A DNA stretch of 64,000 bases from Alangreenwoodia sp964438605 (GCA_964438605.1 CAYTKT010000002.1:27564-91563); one strand, 5' to 3'. Numbered from the stretch's first letter, positions 35,058-44,034 are shown. Translations and numbers: made by a program. Notes: a model not told the origin generated them from the letters alone.

Positions 35058-36188
35058 TCAGTCACGCAGCAGATCTTTGACTTCGTCAGACAGTTCGAAC
35101 AGTTCATCGTCATACTCTGCCTGCTTTTTGTTGCCGTGTCTGCGCCCCAGCCGCCGGATCTCCGACTTTTTATAAACACTGATCTCCTGACTTAACTTAT
35201 CCTCGCTATCCTGCTTATTCTTGTCATAATCAAGAAACAGTCTGACACGAACCTGCTGTCTCAGCACATTCGTATCGACAACGACAGCCGGACCATCAGG
35301 TGTTTTGACACGATCCCCCGGCTCCGGCAGTCCTTCTTTCAGCGAACCGTAAGCTTCATTTTCATATTTCAAACAGCACATCAGCCTGCCGCAGATTCCC
35401 GAAATCTTTGCGGGATTCAGTGAAAGCCCCTGCGTTTTCGCCATCTTGATGGAAACAGGCTCAAAATCAGGCAGCCACGTATGACAGCAAAGGCTGCGCC
35501 CGCACGTCCCGATACCGCCTAACATCTTTGCCTCATCACGAACCCCGATCTGGCGCAGCTCAATCCTCATCTTAAAAATGCCCGCCAAATCTTTCACAAG
35601 TTCACGAAAATCGACTCTGTCATCAGCCGTAAAATAAAATATAATCTTCGTATTGTCAAACGTGTATTCCACGTCGATCAGCTTCATTTCCAGCTTGCGT
35701 GCCTCAATCTTTTTCTGGCAGATGTCCAGTGCGCTCTGCTTTTTCTTCAGATTCTCATGATACCGCTCCGTATCCTGCTCGTCTGCGATGCGGACTACCT
35801 TTTTCAGCGGTTTGATCACTTTTTTTATACAAACATCTTCGGCCGGCGAGGCCACCTCGCCGTATTCAAGCCCGCGGGCTGTCTCCACGATCACCTTGTC
35901 GCCTGCTTCCAGACTGAAGCCCTCCGGATTAAAATAATAAATCTTTCCGGCCGGTTTAAATCTGACACCGACTACGGTTACGAAACTTCTTTCCTGTCCG
36001 TTCCCGCAGGACGCGCTGCACAAAGAATCTGCCGCACCCTTAGAATCTATGGCAACATTCACATCCGCTTCCTCTCTGAGCAGATCCTGACTGGCATCAG
36101 TTTCAGTCTCCCATCCGTTCGCTTTGGACGCCTTTACGCCCGTTTTTTGTTTTTCCTGACCCGCATTTCCTGTTTTTCCTTTCATCAT
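35058..36188 (-). CDS. ricT: PSP1/RicT-family protein
   Basis: 376 residues. The PSP1 core has VVGVRFKPAGKIYYFNPEG, GDKVIVETARGLEYGEVASP, FYFTADDRVDFRELVKDLA, RIELRQIGVRDEAKMLGG and the Cys motifs GTCGRSLCC and GICGRLMCCLKYE. In Bacillus, RicT with RicA and RicF forms an iron-sulfur complex that modulates RNase Y. A poorly conserved N-terminal extension of about 70 residues precedes the domain. It lies between holB and trmN6, the usual clostridial order. Confidence 0.92.
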   Translation of the reverse strand: MMKGKTGNAGQEKQKTGVKASKANGWETETDASQDLLREEADVNVAIDSKGAADSLCSASCGNGQERSFVTVVGVRFKPAGKIYYFNPEGFSLEAGDKVIVETARGLEYGEVASPAEDVCIKKVIKPLKKVVRIADEQDTERYHENLKKKQSALDICQKKIEARKLEMKLIDVEYTFDNTKIIFYFTADDRVDFRELVKDLAGIFKMRIELRQIGVRDEAKMLGGIGTCGRSLCCHTWLPDFEPVSIKMAKTQGLSLNPAKISGICGRLMCCLKYENEAYGSLKEGLPEPGDRVKTPDGPAVVVDTNVLRQQVRVRLFLDYDKNKQDSEDKLSQEISVYKKSEIRRLGRRHGNKKQAEYDDELFELSDEVKDLLRD

Positions 36189-36302
36189 CCGATTACTTCC
36201 TTTTTATTTATCTGTTATCAGCCCGCGATCCCTGATTTTGAAAAAATTTTCCACACTTGTTCAACAGTTCGGTCTGTTCCGCCTCTTTCCATCTCTTACA
36301 GC

Positions 36303-37331
36303 TTATGATTTTCTGCTCAATTTTTCCTGAATATCAAAAATCATGTATTTTAACGCATGTCCCGCACTCACACCCGCCGTCAGGTCCTTCATCGCTTCAT
36401 GGGCCGCCTGGAACACATCTGCAATCTGGCGCGGCGTAAAATCGCGCATACACTTTTCGATGACATCAAGCGATTCCTTATGGCTGACCAGACAGGCACT
36501 GCGGCCATAAAAGGAAATCAGAATATCGCGGTAAAACAGAGCCGCTTCTGAAACCATCAGCTCTGCTCTCGCCTTAGACGAGGAAAACATTTCAATTTCC
36601 GGCTTCAGCTTGTAAAACGGCCTGCCGTATAAAATGTCACATGCAAACGGAATCATCCGCGCAAGTTCCTCCTCACTAAAAATATCTTTTCCGTCTGCCC
36701 GCTCATCTATATCTTCTGCTCCGGCACCGGTCGTCCTGCCAAGAGAGCGCGACGATGCCGCCTGGCCCTCCGGTTCCAAAATTTTGGAAAAACCCGGATT
36801 GTGCGCCCCGTCAGCCAGCTGCCCTGTATTTTCCTGCGGCTTCAGCCGAAAACAGATGCAGCGTGAACGGATCGTTTCAGCCAGCAGTTCGGCATTTTCC
36901 GCCAGAAGAATCAGTTTCACGCCTGCAGGCGGCTCCTCCAGCGTCTTTAACAGTCTGTTCTGCGCCCGAACAGTCATCTGCGACGCATTCTTTATCAGCA
37001 GAAAAACAGGCCGTCCCGTATAAGATTTTTTCATAGCTGCTGAAATCAGATATTCCACTTCCTTATCACGAACCGTACCGTTGTCACCGATGACGACAAC
37101 GTCTTCACTGTTCCTGTTATGAATCTTCCTGCAGGAAAGACATACGCCGCAGGAGTCACCATCCCCCCGTTCGCAGAGAACTGCCCGGATGAACTCCATT
37201 GCAAGAGCCTCCGTATCCTCCGGCCTTCCCTCAAACAGACATCCGTGAAACAGTCTGCCGCTGCGAATCATCCGTTTTAGTCCGGCGACCAGTTTTTCGC
37301 TGCCTTGCAGCTGCAAATCGGCAAATGACAT
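36303..37331 (-). CDS. holB: DNA polymerase III delta' subunit
   Basis: The 342-residue clamp-loader subunit. The Zn module CGVCLSCRKIHNRNSEDV and the AAA+ sensor region NASQMTVRAQNRLLKTLEEPPAGVKLILLAEN, with TIRSRC for sensor/Arg-finger, are clear. The P-loop is degenerate (LFEGRPEDTEA), as usual for delta'. A low-complexity insert at about 167-218 (Gly/Ala/Ser/Asp-rich) separates the AAA+ domains from the C-terminal collar. GGAGGT lies 7 bases before the ATG. ricT follows on the same strand. Confidence 0.92.
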   Translation of the reverse strand: MSFADLQLQGSEKLVAGLKRMIRSGRLFHGCLFEGRPEDTEALAMEFIRAVLCERGDGDSCGVCLSCRKIHNRNSEDVVVIGDNGTVRDKEVEYLISAAMKKSYTGRPVFLLIKNASQMTVRAQNRLLKTLEEPPAGVKLILLAENAELLAETIRSRCICFRLKPQENTGQLADGAHNPGFSKILEPEGQAASSRSLGRTTGAGAEDIDERADGKDIFSEEELARMIPFACDILYGRPFYKLKPEIEMFSSSKARAELMVSEAALFYRDILISFYGRSACLVSHKESLDVIEKCMRDFTPRQIADVFQAAHEAMKDLTAGVSAGHALKYMIFDIQEKLSRKS

Positions 37332-37372
37332 GAAATAACCTCCAAAATCTGCGCGGCACGCAACAGCTATAC

Positions 37373-37492
37373 TTACTTCTTATTGATTCTGTCTTTTAAA
37401 ATGTCGTCGAGTACAGAGTGAAGCATGATAACCGCAATATATATCAGCGGCAAGACGAGCGCCGCGATCAGCAGTATTTTAAATACGATCAT
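37373..37492 (-). CDS. Small single-pass membrane protein, 39 residues
   Basis: A strong AAGGAGG lies just upstream of the ATG. The product has one hydrophobic helix (FKILLIAALVLPLIYIAVIML) followed by a charged tail (DDILKDRINKK). It ends about 40 bases before holB on the same strand, so the two are likely co-transcribed. No family recognised. Its short length explains why automatic callers may miss it. Confidence 0.6.
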   Translation of the reverse strand: MIVFKILLIAALVLPLIYIAVIMLHSVLDDILKDRINKK

Positions 37493-37622
37493 GCTAAACC
37501 TCCTTCATTACAACAATATCTGCTAAAAATAATTACTGCATATTTTTTATCACAGTTGGATTTTTTTACTGATTTCAAACTAAATCGTGCCAGTCCGATA
37601 CAATCTATCAATAAATTGATCC

Positions 37623-38002
37623 GTTCTGACTTCGCCTCCGGCTCGTCAATTACTGTGTGTCTCATGATACCGTGTCGACTACGATTCGAACTTCGCTTCC
37701 CTTTTTTTGCTCGTTCTCATCGAGGGACTTGGTATCTGTGACACATCAGTTCTGACTTCGCCTCCGGCTCGTCAATCACTGTGTGTCTCATGATACCGTG
37801 TCGACTACGATTCGAACTTCGCTTCCCTTTTTNNNNNNNNNNNNNNNNNNNNNNNNNNNNNNNNNNNNNNNNNNNNNNNNNNNNNNNNNNNNNNNNNNNN
37901 NNNNNNNNNNNNNNNNNNNNNNNNNNNNNNNNTATCTGTGACACATCAGTTCTGACTTCGCCTCCGGCTCGTCAATCACTGTGTGTCACATTATACCACA
38001 AA
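37623..38002. repeat. 126-bp tandem repeat array interrupted by N
   Basis: The phrase GTTCTGACTTCGCCTCCGG begins at 37623, 37749 and 37950. The first interval is 126 bp. The second is 201 including 100 N, and replacing the N with the 25 bases seen at the same place in copy 1 gives 126 exactly. The unit contains GATACC/GGTATC and GACACA/TGTGTC inverted pairs. It lies between the pseudouridine synthase gene and the small membrane protein. No gene is evident inside. Confidence 0.85.
37833..37932. other. Scaffold gap of 100 N inside the 126-bp repeat
   Basis: The flanks match one repeat unit with only 25 bases missing. The gap therefore stands for 25 bases plus an unknown whole number of units. 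Confidence 0.85.
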
Positions 38003-38173
38003 TCAGGGTACTAATAAATTGGTTTCTATGGAACCGCGCCGCAAGGGACCGCCGCAAAACAACTCCGGCTGCGCTCACCCCTGCCTGCCCGACATTCGCT
38101 GAGCTTCGGGAATTTGCTGAACGGGATCCGCCCGGAAACTGTTTTGCATCAGCCTCTCTGTTTTCCGGCCCGC

Positions 38174-39184
38174 TCACTGCTTTTCAACAGCTTCCCGCAG
38201 CAGACGCAGCGCCTCCTCCATGTCGTCAGGAAGCGACACGCGGCAGACGATTTCGTCTCCACTGACAGGCTGATAAAACCGCAGTTCTGATGCGTGGAGT
38301 GCCTGCCTGCCGATCAGTGCCGTATCATCCTCGTGGCCGTAAAGCGTATCGCCTGCCAGCGGATGGCCCGTATAGGCCATATGGACGCGTATCTGATGCG
38401 TTCTGCCTGTTTCCAGGCGCAGACGAACAAGTGTATAACCGCCTCCACCAGCGCCGGGAATCTTAAAACGTTCCAGTACATGACAGTGAGTCACCGAAGG
38501 CTGGCCGTCCGCTACGACCCAGCGGCGCACGCTGCCTGGATACGGTCTGCCCAGCGGCAGATCAATCGTCGAGTCGTCTTCTGCAATCAGCCCGTGAACG
38601 ATAGCTATATACGTTTTTTCCATCTTTCCGGCTTTCATCTGTTTTATTATGGTATCCTGACAGTAAGAATTTTTTGCGGCTACCAGAAGACCGCTCGTGT
38701 CCCGATCAAGCCGATTTACAAACCGAATCTTAAACGGCCGGCCCGTATCTTCCATATATTTCATCAGTCCGTTTGCAATCGTTCCCACGGGATGCCCCTT
38801 CGTCGGATGAACGACGATATACGGCTGCTTATTGATGACGAGAAGATCTTCATCCTCATAAACAACCTCGATAGGAATATCCTGGGGCAGAAATGAGCAG
38901 CGCTCCTCCGGCAGTTCTGCCTGAATCACGTCGCCCTCTATCACATCGGCAAAGAGATGAACCTTCCGACCGTTTCGCATCACGTATTCGCCTGTCTTCA
39001 GTTTCTGGAGCAGTCTGGAAGAAAAGCCCATCCTGCGTTTTAACACCTGCTTCACCGTCATTTCACCGTCTTCCGGCGTCACAGTATAAATAAAACGCCC
39101 GCCACCCGCCGCAGCAATCTGCTGCTCTGCCGTTTCGCCGCGGACAATACTTGTAATCTCACTTTTTAAATTTTTTTCCGGCAT
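38174..39184 (-). CDS. RluA-family 23S rRNA/tRNA pseudouridine synthase
   Basis: About 336 residues. An S4-like N-terminal domain (MTVKQVLKRRMGFSSRLLQKLKTGEYVMRNGR) precedes the catalytic domain with NRLDRDTSGLLVAAKN (catalytic Asp), VHPTKGHPVGTIANGL, LETGRTHQIRVHMAYTGHPLAGDTLYG and a C-terminal HASELRFYQPVSG. The target uridine cannot be told from sequence. Two ATG codons exist; GGGTAGG sits before the one at 39184. A 40-residue low-conservation N-terminus precedes the S4 domain. Confidence 0.92.
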   Translation of the reverse strand: MPEKNLKSEITSIVRGETAEQQIAAAGGGRFIYTVTPEDGEMTVKQVLKRRMGFSSRLLQKLKTGEYVMRNGRKVHLFADVIEGDVIQAELPEERCSFLPQDIPIEVVYEDEDLLVINKQPYIVVHPTKGHPVGTIANGLMKYMEDTGRPFKIRFVNRLDRDTSGLLVAAKNSYCQDTIIKQMKAGKMEKTYIAIVHGLIAEDDSTIDLPLGRPYPGSVRRWVVADGQPSVTHCHVLERFKIPGAGGGGYTLVRLRLETGRTHQIRVHMAYTGHPLAGDTLYGHEDDTALIGRQALHASELRFYQPVSGDEIVCRVSLPDDMEEALRLLREAVEKQ

Positions 39185-39370
39185 TTTCCTACCCTTTTCC
39201 GTTCCCTGAACCACATTCAAAACGAATTCTCACACTTTATACCTGTGCAAAACTATTCCATTTTTATATTAAATCCGTTCATTTTGTACTAACCAAAACA
39301 AATATTTTAATTTAATGTAAAATTATTACTGTTTATTTTTATCAGATTTCTTAAATGATAAATTAACAAA

Positions 39371-39466
39371 ACAATCGGAGGGCGGCATAACTTCCTGTAT
39401 CGATCTGATTTCAACATATTCTTACCTCTTTTTTCTCCATAGACATATAGCCGTCCTGCCGATTGT
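39371..39466. repeat. 96-bp inverted-repeat element after fic
   Basis: ACAATCGGAGGGCGGC (39371-39386) faces GCCGTCCTGCCGATTGT (39450-39466), 16-17 bp with one bulge and one mismatch, around a 63-base middle. On the minus strand the second arm is followed by TTTTGTT, so it can act as a terminator for fic. It could also be a small non-autonomous mobile element; no target duplication was seen. Confidence 0.45.
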
Positions 39467-39471
39467 CTATT

Positions 39472-40422
39472 TTATTTTGCTCTGATGTATTTTGCAGATT
39501 TCGTCGTACCAATCTTCTTAATCAGGTCGTCTTTGAGCATTGAGTTAAGTACAGCCTCTATTGTTGATTTAGAAACATCTGGAAGTCTTTTGCATATTTC
39601 GGATTTGGAAATCGGCGATAAAGAATTTAATACCGTCATTTCAATAAGGTCCCTTTTAGTAACTCGTTTTTCGTCAAACATAGCAAACCGCTTATCCAGT
39701 TCTTTATAGCACATATATAGCATGGAAAGAAAATTCTCAATAAACGGGAAATAGCTATTTTCGTTCATATCCCATCCTTCCGAAGATCGTCTAAGTGATT
39801 CGTAATAATAATCTCTATGTCTGTTGATTTGATCCTCAAACGATATATATTTCCCTATATCGTATTCATTTTTATAAAGTAATAACAAAGATAACAGACG
39901 TGACATTTTTCCGTTGCCGTCTTTGAATGGACGAATACAAAGGAAATCTAAAATCACACACGGGATTAACAAAAGCTGGTTTATATTCGAGTCGTTCCTC
40001 GCCTCAAGATATGCAAGTTCCATTTGTTCCATCATGTTATTATCCGTCGTGTATTGACCATCGTGTTCTTGTGTCATGATTTCATACAATCGTAAAATGC
40101 TCGTCTGTGAAAAATCAAAATGATATATTTCATTCAAAGCATCACGGTATCCGGCGATTTCAGCCTCGTCACGATTCAGTGATGGACTGTTCTGATTGAC
40201 GATATCAACAATACGCTCGTCGCTTATCATGATGCCTTCCATTTCATTTGAACTTTTGACAGACTGTATTTTGGCGACCGATTCAAGTTCCGTGAATACT
40301 CGCACATGTTTTTTCTTGCGAACACTCGTCAGAGCTTTAAGTTCTGAGATGTTGGCGGTCAGGTTAACGAGTCTTGTCGGAATCAACCCATTATTTAAAA
40401 ATGAGTAGTCAAATTTTCTCAT
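39472..40422 (-). CDS. Fic-domain protein with winged helix; catalytic His replaced by Arg
   Basis: The 316 residues include an N-terminal inhibitory helix SSNEMEGI, which fits the (S/T)xxxE(G/N) motif of self-inhibited Fic proteins. The Fic core motif reads IRPFKDGNGKMSR, where family members have HPFxDGNGRxxR. The catalytic His is Arg (codon 39931-39933, CGT, one transition from CAT) and the first Arg is Lys. A C-terminal winged helix (LSPISKSEICKRLPDVSKSTIEAVLNSMLKDDLIKKIG) suggests DNA binding. An in-frame GTG lies inside the AGAGGTG site, so the ATG at 40422 is the start. Without the His, AMP transfer is expected to be lost. The gene is AT-rich compared with its neighbours. Confidence 0.88.
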   Translation of the reverse strand: MRKFDYSFLNNGLIPTRLVNLTANISELKALTSVRKKKHVRVFTELESVAKIQSVKSSNEMEGIMISDERIVDIVNQNSPSLNRDEAEIAGYRDALNEIYHFDFSQTSILRLYEIMTQEHDGQYTTDNNMMEQMELAYLEARNDSNINQLLLIPCVILDFLCIRPFKDGNGKMSRLLSLLLLYKNEYDIGKYISFEDQINRHRDYYYESLRRSSEGWDMNENSYFPFIENFLSMLYMCYKELDKRFAMFDEKRVTKRDLIEMTVLNSLSPISKSEICKRLPDVSKSTIEAVLNSMLKDDLIKKIGTTKSAKYIRAK

Positions 40423-40427
40423 ATTTT

Positions 40428-40603
40428 TCACCTCTTAAACAATATCGAACACACTTCTTCCATAGATTTTGTTACGTCGTCATATATACTTATATCTTTT
40501 ATATCTTTGTCTAATATAATTGTATGCTATCTGTTTCATCTGTAAAAGCATAATTGTTAATAATCATATCTGCATTATCTGCTATTTGAATGATATTAGT
40601 CAT
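40428..40603 (-). pseudogene. Frameshifted small gene upstream of fic
   Basis: An ATG overlapping the end of the upstream ORF opens a 30-codon frame (TNIIQIADNADMIINNYAFTDETDS), ending in TAG at 40511-40513. Coding-like sequence resumes one frame away (LDKDIKDISIYDDVTKSMEEVCSILFKR) and stops at 40428 inside the fic ribosome binding site. Together they would make one protein of about 57 residues. The single-base shift near 40511-40525 suggests decay or a sequencing error. Position suggests a partner of fic, but no antitoxin motif is seen in it. Confidence 0.5.
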
Positions 40604-40889
40604 AAGAAATCCTCACTTTCTTAATAGGATGCAAAAATTTATCAGCATCTTGGTATAAATCTTCTAAAATTGATCTTAAATCAATATATTCTTCTTCTGG
40701 TTCTTTGTTGTGACGATATTTTGCCATAACAACAAGATACCCGTCATCCCATTCTTTAATTTGAGTATATCGCTCTAAGGAATACGGAGCTTTAAATCTA
40801 ATAACCGTATCCCCGTATTTAAAAATTGTGTATTGCTGATCATTGCTTAATATTGCTTCGTTTGTATTATTTGTTGCTTTGGGAAACAT
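40596..40889 (-). CDS. Small acidic hypothetical protein in the fic module
   Basis: 97 residues, beta-rich start (YTIFKYGDTVIRFKAPYSLERYTQIKEWDDGYLVVMAKYRH) and a helical acidic end (EEEYIDLRSILEDLYQDADKFLHPIKKVRI). GGAGG lies about 11 bases before the ATG. The stop overlaps the start of the next small gene, so orf97, the small gene and fic form one transcription unit of foreign base composition. Family not recognised. Confidence 0.65.
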   Translation of the reverse strand: MFPKATNNTNEAILSNDQQYTIFKYGDTVIRFKAPYSLERYTQIKEWDDGYLVVMAKYRHNKEPEEEYIDLRSILEDLYQDADKFLHPIKKVRISYD

Positions 40890-41206
40890 ATCGTAAAAGC
40901 CTCCGGATTCTTGAAGTTGATATTGTCTGGGTTTTCGTCCGCTCTAAAACGAATCCAATTATTTTCATATCATATCTATTCATATCTGAATATGCAATAA
41001 ACTGTTCGCATCAAATTTATTCATGTTATATCAAATTTTATCCATTAGTTTATATCACATTATGCCTGCTTTTATCCATATAAAACAATCCATTCTATTT
41101 ATGTTAATCCTGTTCATTTCATATCAACGTAAAATTAAACCGCCTGTCTGCATCGGATTCCTGCTTTGAACGTTTCTTCTTTCCGGCGCTCTGCCGTATA
41201 GATTTG
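40890..41206. other. AT-rich spacer upstream of the fic module
   Basis: Repeated short motifs such as TTCATATC and TTATCCAT. A minus-strand frame just upstream of orf97 (NNWIRFRADENPDNINFKNPEAF) looks like coding relic but has no start. This stretch probably holds the module promoter and the boundary of the foreign segment. Confidence 0.35.
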
Positions 41207-42004
41207 CTACAAAATTTTATCCTTGACCTTGCTCCAAAAATTATAATTACTGAAACGCACGATTCTCGCTTTGCGCTCCGCCACGCGCACTGTTACCTTC
41301 TTTACTTCGTCCCGGACCACAATACGCCCGTCCTCGATAACGACAGCAAATCTGTCGCCTTCCCCGGCTGGCACAATTTCTATCGTTTTATTCGTCGGAA
41401 CGATAATTCCTGATGTAAATGAACGATACGCCGAATTGTTGACGGGCGCCATCGGCGTAATCTGGAGCATATCGACTTCCGGATCGACGATGACGCCGCC
41501 CAGAGAATAATTGTAAGCCGTGCTGCCTGCCGGCGTGCAGATCAGAATTCCATCTCCACTGAAACGCGAAACATGATTGCCGCCGATGCTCATATCAAGA
41601 TGCATCAGCCGTTCTCCCTCCCCGCGGATCACGATTTCATTAATCGCCGTAATCTGCGTTTCACCGTTCTTCGTCATGATTTCGGCGGTCAATCCGCTGT
41701 TTTCCTGAATATGGTAATCTCCCCTCTGCAGCATCCTGATGAATTCGTCAATACCATCTGTCGTAATCTCCTGAAAGAAGCCGAGATGTCCCGTGTTGAT
41801 TCCGACAATAGGCGCTTTGGGAAACCGATACTGGCGCAGCAGCCGCAGCAGTGCTCCATCGCCACCGATACAAAAAATCAAGTCGGCCTCTGTTTCATCC
41901 TCCGTTCGGACAGCGCCCAGCGCTTCCATTTTTTCTGTAATCTCCGTCGCAATACGCTGTGACATTTCGTTTTTGTTTATAAATATATTAAATTTGCTAA
42001 TCAT
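41207..42004 (-). CDS. nadK: NAD kinase
   Basis: The 265-residue enzyme phosphorylates NAD to NADP. The family signature IGGDGALLRLLRQ (GGDG), NTGHLGFFQEI, the NE motif in AINEIVIRG, and DGILICTPAGSTAYNYSLGG are present. GGAGG lies 11 bases before the ATG. Typical length for the small bacterial form. It follows pepF on the same strand after about 220 gene-free bases. Confidence 0.96.
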   Translation of the reverse strand: MISKFNIFINKNEMSQRIATEITEKMEALGAVRTEDETEADLIFCIGGDGALLRLLRQYRFPKAPIVGINTGHLGFFQEITTDGIDEFIRMLQRGDYHIQENSGLTAEIMTKNGETQITAINEIVIRGEGERLMHLDMSIGGNHVSRFSGDGILICTPAGSTAYNYSLGGVIVDPEVDMLQITPMAPVNNSAYRSFTSGIIVPTNKTIEIVPAGEGDRFAVVIEDGRIVVRDEVKKVTVRVAERKARIVRFSNYNFWSKVKDKIL

Positions 42005-42222
42005 TTAGAATGAATCCTCCGTCGTTTTCAAAAATGTAAAACGCTTCATTCTTCTCGGCCGAACTTCACGGGTCACACACAATTCCTCATCAACAGGCCT
42101 GTGGGCCGACGCCCGGTTTTTTCCAACAGGTTCATAGCCTGAAGACCGCAAACACAGCCCTTTTCCAAAGCCCGCAGACCGATACCCAGCCTTTCTCAAC
42201 AGGCCCGCAACCACCTTTTACA

Positions 42223-44034
42223 TCACTTGCTCCGAACCAGTTCCTCAAGCTGATCGATCAATCCGCGGAATGTCTTCATCGCCCGCTCCACCACATCAGG
42301 CGTACTCATATCAACGCCAGCTTTCTTAAGCAGTTCAATCGGATAATCGCTGTCGCCCGCCGCCAGAAATTCCATATATGCATTCCTGGCCTTGGGTCCG
42401 TCATTCAGAATCGCGTCAGAAAGCGCCACGGCAGCCGAATAACCGGTAGCATATTTATAAACATAAAACGCATTGTAAAAATGCGGGATTCTCGCCCATT
42501 CCATCGTAATATTTTCATCGTATTCGACATCTGGACCGAAATATTTTTTGTTCAATTCCCCGTAAATCTCACAAAGGCGGTCAGCCGTCAGTACTTCACC
42601 GTTCTGCGACGCCTCATGAGCTGCCAGTTCAAATTCGGCAAACATCGTCTGACGGAAAACCGTAGCGCGAAATTCTTCAATATAAACGCTCAACAGATAA
42701 AGCCGCTCGTCTCGGTCAGTGCAGTCCTTTAGCAGGTCGTGCATCAGCAGACATTCATTGACAGTCGACGCCACCTCAGCCGTAAAAATCGAATGGCCGC
42801 CGTAAATATAAGGCTGTTTCTTTCTCGTATAATACGAATTCATCGAATGGCCCAGCTCGTGAACGATTGTAAACGCATCCTTAAATTTATTATTATAATT
42901 CAGCAGCACATAAGGCATACTGTCATAGCTTCCGAAAGAATATGCGCCGCTCGTCTTGCCCTCGTTTTCATAAACGTCAATCCAGCCAGCTTCAATCCCT
43001 TCATTCAGAATCTTCAAATAATCGCTGCCCATCGGCTGAAGTCCTTTGCGCACAACTTCAAGCGCTTCCTCATACGGCACATCACGTTTCGGCATCTCCA
43101 CAAGCTGAGCATACATATCGTACATTGCGATCTTATCAACGCCCAGCAGCTCTTTTCGCAGAGAAACGTACTTGTGAAGCACGTCGAGATTGTCGTTTAC
43201 CGTTTTTACCAGATTGCGGTAAACATCCTCCGGAATATTGTCGCCGTCAAGTTCGGCCGCCAGCGCCGACGGATAATTGCGAATCTTTGAAATAATGCAG
43301 TTTTTCTTCACATTATAGTTATACGTAGCCGCCAGCGTGTTCTTCTGCGCACGGAAAGATGTGTAAAGAGTGTCGTAAGCCGCTTTTCTGACACCGCGAT
43401 TTCGCGATTCCATCAGGCTGATATAATTTCCGTGGGTCAATTCGATCTCGTCTCCGTCCTCGTCGACAACACGACCGAATTTCATGTCCGCATCATTTAT
43501 CATCCCGAAAATCTGCTTCGGCGCGTCGGCAATTTCACTCATCTGGGCCATCAGCGCCTCGCCTTCCTTGGAAAGCACATGGCTGCGGCGCCTGAGCATA
43601 TCAGTCAGCAGATAAGAATAAACCGAAAGTTCCTTTGATTCTTCAAGGTATTTTTCAATCGTCCCCTCAGGAAGTTCCATAAGTTCCGGCGTAAAAAACG
43701 CAGTCTTCGCTGAAACTTCAGCAAGCATCGACTGAGCGCGCTGATTCAGTTCCTGATAACGACCAACTCTGTTATCTTCATCTTTCTTCATCTGAGAATA
43801 TACGTAAACCTTTTCGGCTGTCCTCCACAACTCGTCACGGTCGCGCAGCGCGTGAAGCAAAACGTCTACGCTCTCTCCAAGGCGGCCGGAATAGCTGGAA
43901 AAAGCGTCAGCCAGCGACTTGGTCCGCTTAAAATCCGCCTCCCAATTTTCCTCGTCGGCATACATCGCTTCAATATTCCATTTATACTTCGGGTCAATCT
44001 CATCCCGCTGTTTTAATTTCTTGCTGTCGGGCAT
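42223..44034 (-). CDS. pepF: Oligoendopeptidase F (M3 family)
   Basis: The 603-residue cytoplasmic zinc peptidase. The HExxH motif is in FTIVHELGHSMNSYYTRK, and the third ligand region is HSIFTAEVASTVNECLL. The N-terminal helical half matches M3B (KYKWNIEAMYADEENWEADF). GGAAGGT precedes the ATG. Downstream of polC on the same strand, separated by about 190 bases. It degrades short oligopeptides. Confidence 0.96.
   Translation of the reverse strand: MPDSKKLKQRDEIDPKYKWNIEAMYADEENWEADFKRTKSLADAFSSYSGRLGESVDVLLHALRDRDELWRTAEKVYVYSQMKKDEDNRVGRYQELNQRAQSMLAEVSAKTAFFTPELMELPEGTIEKYLEESKELSVYSYLLTDMLRRRSHVLSKEGEALMAQMSEIADAPKQIFGMINDADMKFGRVVDEDGDEIELTHGNYISLMESRNRGVRKAAYDTLYTSFRAQKNTLAATYNYNVKKNCIISKIRNYPSALAAELDGDNIPEDVYRNLVKTVNDNLDVLHKYVSLRKELLGVDKIAMYDMYAQLVEMPKRDVPYEEALEVVRKGLQPMGSDYLKILNEGIEAGWIDVYENEGKTSGAYSFGSYDSMPYVLLNYNNKFKDAFTIVHELGHSMNSYYTRKKQPYIYGGHSIFTAEVASTVNECLLMHDLLKDCTDRDERLYLLSVYIEEFRATVFRQTMFAEFELAAHEASQNGEVLTADRLCEIYGELNKKYFGPDVEYDENITMEWARIPHFYNAFYVYKYATGYSAAVALSDAILNDGPKARNAYMEFLAAGDSDYPIELLKKAGVDMSTPDVVERAMKTFRGLIDQLEELVRSK

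Noticed and set aside
37717..38014. Frames inside the 126-bp repeats (VIDEPEAKSEL-type products)
   Set aside because: Although 126 is a multiple of three, the main frame hits a stop in each unit and no ribosome binding site is present.
40925..40960. GTTTTAGAGC-like string on the minus strand, reminiscent of a type II-A CRISPR repeat start
   Set aside because: It occurs once, with no repeat array, no anti-repeat and no cas genes. No CRISPR array was seen anywhere in the window.
42005..42214. 69-codon frame between pepF and nadK
   Set aside because: GTG start without ribosome binding site, basic low-complexity product, and ending next to the nadK start by chance. The DNA shows short drifting repeats (CAACAGG, CCCGCAGACCG).
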